Part shown: positions 6,240 to 8,825 of the stretch, piece after piece | Layout: the number at the start of each line of letters is the position of its first letter | How positions within the stretch are numbered: position 1 is the stretch's first letter | Assembly (NCBI GenBank): GCA_937899365.1 | Contig: CALBPH010000234.1 | Span: forward strand, 1-8,825 | Direction of reading: 5' to 3' | Length of the DNA: 8,825 bases | From: an uncultured Leptolyngbya sp. | GTDB lineage: Bacteria; Cyanobacteriota; Cyanobacteriia; Phormidesmidales; Phormidesmidaceae | Notes under the pieces: generated by a model | Seen by the model: the letters and a program-made list of their open reading frames with translations, nothing else | Databases searched by the model: none | Told to the model about the DNA's origin: nothing | Translations under genes and position numbers: made by a program

Positions 6240-6500
6240 CTACTCAGCAGTATCCAAACCACCTTCGATGCGAGCCTTAACATTCTTGAGGATATCGTCC
6301 TCTTTGAGTAAGACAAAATCGCTGGTTTGGGTTGCCCCTCGACTGGCCGTTGAAGCGCTGGCGGGTCGAGTTTCGGGCTGACGAATACCGGTGAGGGCCT
6401 GGCGACCGAGTGAATATCCCCATGAGGCGCTAACAATGCCCGAGCCAAACATGGCGGCAAGCAGTATTAATGTAAAGGCGATTGCTGGATTAATTCTCAT
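6240..6500 (-). CDS. Small membrane-anchored protein, function unknown
   Basis: This gene encodes 86 residues with one hydrophobic segment at about 7-27 that serves as an anchor or uncleaved signal. A Pro/Ser/Thr-rich linker (41-60) follows, and then a charged, helix-prone end containing DFVLLKEDDILKNVKARIEG (61-80). With Arg2 before the helix, the tail more likely faces the periplasm or thylakoid lumen, though Arg33 and Arg40 after it make this uncertain. It resembles small proteins I associate with cyanobacteria, but I cannot give a family. It is the first gene of a likely two-gene unit, 48 bases upstream of the CNNM/CBS gene on the same strand, so it may assist or be co-regulated with that protein. 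No clear ribosome binding site precedes the ATG at 6500. Confidence 0.7.
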   Translation of the reverse strand: MRINPAIAFTLILLAAMFGSGIVSASWGYSLGRQALTGIRQPETRPASASTASRGATQTSDFVLLKEDDILKNVKARIEGGLDTAE

Positions 6501-6583
6501 GGGAGTCAGGGGATGGGCGCAATGTAGGTGAAGCGTTAGCCGGAATCAGCGTATCTTTAGAACCTATGCTCAAATATATCAAA

Positions 6584-6611
6584 AACTATCACTCAACTAT
6601 TTTGAGTAGTT
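6584..6611. promoter_or_regulatory. Inverted repeat upstream of the tRNA gene
   Basis: ACTCAA (6591-6596) and TTGAGT (6602-6607) form a perfect 6-bp inverted repeat with a 5-base spacer, flanked by AACT and AGTT. A TATGAT (6615-6620), a possible -10 element for the tRNA, follows 7 bases later. The arrangement resembles an operator in a promoter. The gap to either side lies between the divergent small membrane protein and the tRNA. Confidence 0.3.
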
Positions 6612-6656
6612 GGCTATGATATAACAAGCCTAATGGACGAATGCGCTTCCATATGG

Positions 6657-6729
6657 CCAGGGTTGGCCGAGCGGATGAGGCAGCGAACTCATAATTCGCC
6701 TTAGGCAGGTTCAATTCCTGCACCCTGGA
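6657..6729 (+). tRNA. tRNA with CAU anticodon, probably tRNA-Ile2 (lysidine type)
   Basis: The 73-base sequence folds as a full cloverleaf. The acceptor stem is CCAGGGT/ACCCTGG (6657-6663/6722-6728, 7 pairs) with discriminator A6729. The D-stem is GCC/GGC. The anticodon stem is GCGAA/TTCGC with loop CTCATAA and anticodon CAT at 6690-6692. The T-arm is GCAGG-TTCAATT-CCTGC. The terminal CCA is not encoded. It is not the initiator: C1 pairs with G72, and the three G-C pairs of initiator anticodon stems are absent. The D-arm and the AACTCATAATT region resemble chloroplast trnI-CAU, so it is read as the isoleucine tRNA whose C34 is changed to lysidine by TilS to decode AUA. Elongator Met is the alternative. 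It is followed by a strong terminator. Confidence 0.82.
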
Positions 6730-6730
6730 T

Positions 6731-6776
6731 TAAGTAAAAAGCCCCGGAATCTGAAGGTTCCGGGGCTTTTTACTTA
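6731..6776. terminator. Two-way intrinsic terminator
   Basis: Bases 6731-6749 pair perfectly with 6758-6776: a 19-bp stem with core GCCCCGGAA/TTCCGGGGC and an 8-base loop. An A5 tract on the left arm and a T5 tract on the right make it a terminator in both directions. It ends the tRNA transcript from the left and the secreted-protein gene from the right, whose TAA stop (6776-6774) is the outermost part of the stem. Confidence 0.93.
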
Positions 6777-7205
6777 GCGTCTTGGCAAGGGCGCAAAGTT
6801 TAGCTCAGTGCCGACTACCCGTCTGCGAGATTGCGCACTGGGCAGTCTTTGCAGCGAGGTGTTGTAAGGGGTGGCCAGATCAGGCACCCGGATAGTGGCC
6901 GTATTGCGAGTCTGAAGAACCATCAGCTCATTGTAGGCTTCAAGGATGGCATCGCTATTGCGGTCTAGCTCTAGCTCAGGGAATGCGGAGCGGCCCGGTA
7001 CTCCAAGGCCAAACATATGGGCAGTTTGACGGAAGCTACTGCGGTCTCTTGAATAATCGCCACTTTCAGCTGTAAACACATCATCCAACGTCTCAAGAAC
7101 GGTGGGTTCATCAAACGTGGCGGTCTGAGCGCTGGCACGGGTTGCCATTGCTGATAGAGTTGCGATCGCAACGGCGGTACCGAGGACTAATCCCTTTAAT
7201 TTCAT
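6774..7205 (-). CDS. Secreted protein of unknown function
   Basis: This gene encodes 143 residues beginning with a clear Sec signal peptide: basic start (MKLK), hydrophobic core (GLVLGTAVAIATLSAM) and an Ala-Ser-Ala cleavage site after residue 26. The mature part is about 117 residues, without cysteine and without further membrane segments, so it should be soluble in the periplasm or outside the cell. It has helix-prone acidic stretches (32-45, 78-98) and a run TIRVPDLATPYNTSL (104-118). The end is basic and Pro-rich. Asp/Glu-Leu repeats around FPELELDRNSDAI (75-87) are notable. I recall similar small exported proteins in cyanobacteria but cannot name the family. It is transcribed away from pyrE and ends inside the shared terminator. 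Confidence 0.75.
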   Translation of the reverse strand: MKLKGLVLGTAVAIATLSAMATRASAQTATFDEPTVLETLDDVFTAESGDYSRDRSSFRQTAHMFGLGVPGRSAFPELELDRNSDAILEAYNELMVLQTRNTATIRVPDLATPYNTSLQRLPSAQSRRRVVGTELNFAPLPRR

Positions 7206-7304
7206 GACGGTTCTTTTACCTCACAATTTGGGGCATATGGTACCCCGGTTCATAAAAATCGATAAACTGTCTAGGCACTATTCAGCAGTAAATAATGAAG
7301 CTGC

Positions 7305-7369
7305 CAAAAGTTCAAGCAGAATCGCTTAACAAAAGTTGGCCTCTATCTTATCTGTTTTGCTAACTTTTG
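7305..7369. promoter_or_regulatory. Three copies of CAAAAGTT in the pyrE upstream region
   Basis: CAAAAGTT occurs at 7305-7312 and 7330-7337 and in reverse (AACTTTTG) at 7362-7369. The last two pair into a longer inverted repeat, CAAAAGTTGGC with GCTAACTTTTG, broken only by one G-T pair. They sit in the 246-base gap between the divergent secreted-protein gene and pyrE. They could be binding sites for one regulator of either gene or a leader hairpin. No known factor is assigned. Confidence 0.4.
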
Positions 7370-7451
7370 CAACGCGTCTTAGTCACATTATGGCTAACGC
7401 CGCGCCTAGGATTCTCCTAAATTACCCACCCACTACCTGATATTCACTGCC

Positions 7452-8042
7452 ATGGGCTCCACCGCTTCAGCCAACCTCTCCAATGTTAAGCAACAGCTAC
7501 TCGATTTAATTTGTACCGACGCCTACAAGGAAGGCGATTTTGTCCTATCCTCGGGCCAACAAAGCACCTATTACATCAATGGGAAACTAGTCACCCTCCA
7601 TCCCCAGTGCGGTCAAATGGTGGGCCGGGTGATGCTCGACTATATAGATAACAGCGTCGTTGGTGTTGGCGGTCTGACCTTGGGGGCCGATCCGATTGTT
7701 ACGGCAGTCAGTGTAGTAGCCGCCTACGAGGGGCGCTCGGTCACCCCACTCATTGTTCGCAAGGAGGCCAAAGGTCATGGCACCCAAGCCTACATTGAAG
7801 GACCGGTCCTGCCAGCCGAGAGCAACGTCGTGATTTTAGAAGATGTTGTTACTACCGGACAATCTGCCATGAAGGCCATCACCCGTTTGCGAGCAGCCGG
7901 TTATGCCGTTAACCAGGTGATTTCTTTAGTGGATCGACAGCAGGGTGGTGCAGAATACTACATCCAGGAAAATATTGATTTCAAAGCGGTTTATACAATC
8001 AGTGAGATCCAAGCTCGTTGGCAAGAACTCCAGAAACGTTAG
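7452..8042 (+). CDS. pyrE: Orotate phosphoribosyltransferase
   Basis: This enzyme joins orotate to phosphoribosyl pyrophosphate (PRPP), giving orotidine 5'-phosphate, the fifth step of pyrimidine nucleotide synthesis in the cytosol. The 196-residue length is normal. The features are FVLSSGQQSTYYINGK (30-45), whose SSG and K45 belong to the orotate/PRPP site; GLTLGADPIVTAV (74-86); the flexible catalytic loop RKEAKGHG (103-110) with Lys104, Lys107 and His109; and the PRPP-binding motif VILEDVVTTGQSA (127-139) with the acidic pair Glu130-Asp131. The acidic DRQQGGAE segment (161-168) is also typical of the family. The ATG at 7452 has no clear ribosome binding site, and the first ten residues are probably not conserved. 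No other pyrimidine genes are nearby, as is usual in cyanobacteria. Confidence 0.96.
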   Translation: MGSTASANLSNVKQQLLDLICTDAYKEGDFVLSSGQQSTYYINGKLVTLHPQCGQMVGRVMLDYIDNSVVGVGGLTLGADPIVTAVSVVAAYEGRSVTPLIVRKEAKGHGTQAYIEGPVLPAESNVVILEDVVTTGQSAMKAITRLRAAGYAVNQVISLVDRQQGGAEYYIQENIDFKAVYTISEIQARWQELQKR

Positions 8043-8136
8043 CGGCTAATTACGCCAAAAATTTGGAAAAAGTAGCAAAAATCTTCCGGATAGCTGAAAT
8101 CACCCCCAAGGGTACTGACGCTTTTAATGGCGGCTT

Positions 8137-8197
8137 TTAGATTGGAATCATACAACTCTTCGATTAGGTTGTCGGGCTTAACGCTCCACCAATCTAA
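8137..8197 (+). promoter_or_regulatory. Nested inverted repeats in the leader of the haloperoxidase-like gene
   Basis: TTAGATTGG (8137-8145) pairs perfectly with CCAATCTAA (8189-8197). Inside it ACAAC (8152-8156) pairs with GTTGT (8168-8172). The ribosome binding site begins 10 bases after the outer stem. It could be a folded 5' leader or a split operator. No poly-T follows, so it is unlikely to be the terminator of pyrE. Confidence 0.4.
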
Positions 8198-8207
8198 TGT
8201 TTCTTGT

Positions 8208-8213
8208 AGGGAG
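8208..8213 (+). promoter_or_regulatory. Ribosome binding site of the haloperoxidase-like gene
   Basis: AGGGAG lies 6 bases before the ATG at 8220, with an A/T-only spacer. It is among the best Shine-Dalgarno sequences in the window and fixes the start of this gene. Confidence 0.75.
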
Positions 8214-8219
8214 ATTTTT

Positions 8220-8825
8220 ATGTCTGATCGTCGCCAAGAATCCTATGCTGTTCGTCTAGAAGCAGCTGAACTAGCCAGAAGTCGTCAGCATCCAGAGCAT
8301 AAAGCGAATGGAGATGAACAACGCTATGCTGACTCTAAATACTTTATGTCCTTTACAAAGGGACTTCCCCATAACAAAGAGACTGGTCTAATCCAAGATC
8401 CTCAGGATTTTGTTGAGTTCCGTCGCGCTATCGATGACGGATTTATTGACCCGTTTACCGATCGCGTTCGCCATGGTGCTAAATTTGAAGTACAAGGCGA
8501 TCAGGTCGTGCCAGTTAAGTGTCCTGACAACAATTTTCGCCAGTGGGAAGCACCGACAGCAGGTGTTGTCTACGAGCTAGAGGGACCTGATGCACAAGCC
8601 GTAACCATGCCCCCTGCGCCAGCATTATTGGATGAGACCGGTAATCCCAATGCTGAGCTGATTCTGGAAATGGCTGAAGTATACGAACTCGCTATTTTAC
8701 GAGACCAGCCCTTTAATGCATTTGAAAACGGTCGATCCAACAGTGATATTGAGCATGCGATCACACGTCTTAATGCTCTGAGCTACGTAGACAACCAAAC
8801 AGGTCGCCCCCGCAAGGTGAATACG
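8220..8825 (+). CDS. Vanadium-dependent haloperoxidase-like protein, N-terminal part
   Basis: The frame is open for 202 codons from the ATG at 8220 to the window edge, without a stop. The beginning, MSDRRQESYAVRLEAAELA, and the blocks FTKGLPHNKETGLI (45-58), YELEGPDAQAVTMPPAPAL (118-136) and AEMAEVYELAILRDQPF-like sequence (around 148-166) match, as I recall them, the N-terminal region of cyanobacterial vanadium-dependent haloperoxidases and related PAP2-superfamily proteins. Active members oxidise halide with hydrogen peroxide using bound vanadate. The vanadate-binding residues lie in the C-terminal half, outside the window, so activity cannot be judged. No signal peptide is seen. The gene follows pyrE by 177 bases with its own leader and strong ribosome binding site, so it is probably transcribed separately. 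Its codon usage looks less GC-rich than that of the DUF3326 gene. Confidence 0.8.
   Translation, partial: MSDRRQESYAVRLEAAELARSRQHPEHKANGDEQRYADSKYFMSFTKGLPHNKETGLIQDPQDFVEFRRAIDDGFIDPFTDRVRHGAKFEVQGDQVVPVKCPDNNFRQWEAPTAGVVYELEGPDAQAVTMPPAPALLDETGNPNAELILEMAEVYELAILRDQPFNAFENGRSNSDIEHAITRLNALSYVDNQTGRPRKVNT

Noticed and set aside
6034..6381. A 115-codon plus-strand frame across the junction of the two minus-strand membrane protein genes.
   Set aside because: It is antisense to two better supported genes, with no domain and no start signal.
6657..6729. Initiator tRNA-Met.
   Set aside because: C1 is paired with G72, and the anticodon stem lacks the three consecutive G-C pairs of initiators.
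7390..7440. A 16-residue ORF ending 11 bases before pyrE, as a possible leader peptide.
   Set aside because: It lacks a ribosome binding site and an attenuator hairpin with a T-run. The resemblance to enterobacterial pyrE attenuation is only positional.
8046..8072. Possible pyrE terminator from the small inverted repeat CCAAA/TTTGG near 8054-8065.
   Set aside because: The stem is only five A/T-rich pairs with a 2-base loop and no T-run, too weak to call.
1..8825. CRISPR array, insertion sequence, integrase, toxin-antitoxin pair or other defence system.
   Set aside because: I saw no regularly spaced repeats, transposase or integrase motifs, or paired small toxin/antitoxin genes on either strand.

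Overview
The window reads as a piece of a cyanobacterial chromosome. The palindrome GCGATCGC (HIP1, over-represented in many cyanobacteria) occurs five times (1795, 2668, 3512, 5824, 7162). Several genes belong to families found mainly in cyanobacteria and chloroplasts (DUF2854, DUF3326, a plant-type ferredoxin), and the tRNA resembles chloroplast trnI-CAU. Neither edge is a gene boundary: the first gene loses its 3' end on the left, and a haloperoxidase-like gene runs off the right.

Layout. 1-408 (minus): 5' part of a DUF2854 membrane protein. 409-796: spacer without a convincing gene. 797-979 (plus): small helical protein. 1064-1384 (plus): [2Fe-2S] ferredoxin-like protein, followed by a strong hairpin. 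1439-1696 (plus): small unrecognised ORF whose stop overlaps the start of the DUF3326 gene (1693-2757) in an ATGA. 2737-3030 (minus): three-helix membrane protein converging on DUF3326 with a 21-bp overlap. 3293-3553 (plus): short ORF resembling only the N-terminal sensor-like domain of a larger transporter. It overlaps by 11 bp the end of a Gfo/Idh/MocA dehydrogenase (3543-4601, minus). 4797-6191 and 6240-6500 (minus): CNNM/CBS/CorC-HlyC membrane protein and a small anchored protein 48 nt upstream of it. 6657-6729 (plus): tRNA with CAU anticodon, best read as tRNA-Ile2, followed by a 19-bp two-way terminator shared with a secreted protein (6774-7205, minus). 7452-8042 (plus): pyrE. 8220 to the edge (plus): N-terminal part of a vanadium-haloperoxidase-like protein.

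The genes do not form one pathway. It is a compact mosaic of housekeeping genes (pyrE, tRNA), conserved cyanobacterial genes of unknown role and a few lineage-specific items. I see no CRISPR array, insertion sequence, phage gene or obvious defence or biosynthetic cluster.

The strongest anomaly is the ferredoxin-like protein. Two of the four cysteines that should hold its iron-sulfur cluster are Ser40 and Gly45, each one base from a cysteine codon, while the rest of the protein looks intact. Next in interest are the isolated transporter-domain fragment at 3293-3553, the overlapping small ORF/DUF3326 pair, and several inverted repeats placed at gene starts (dehydrogenase, pyrE, haloperoxidase).
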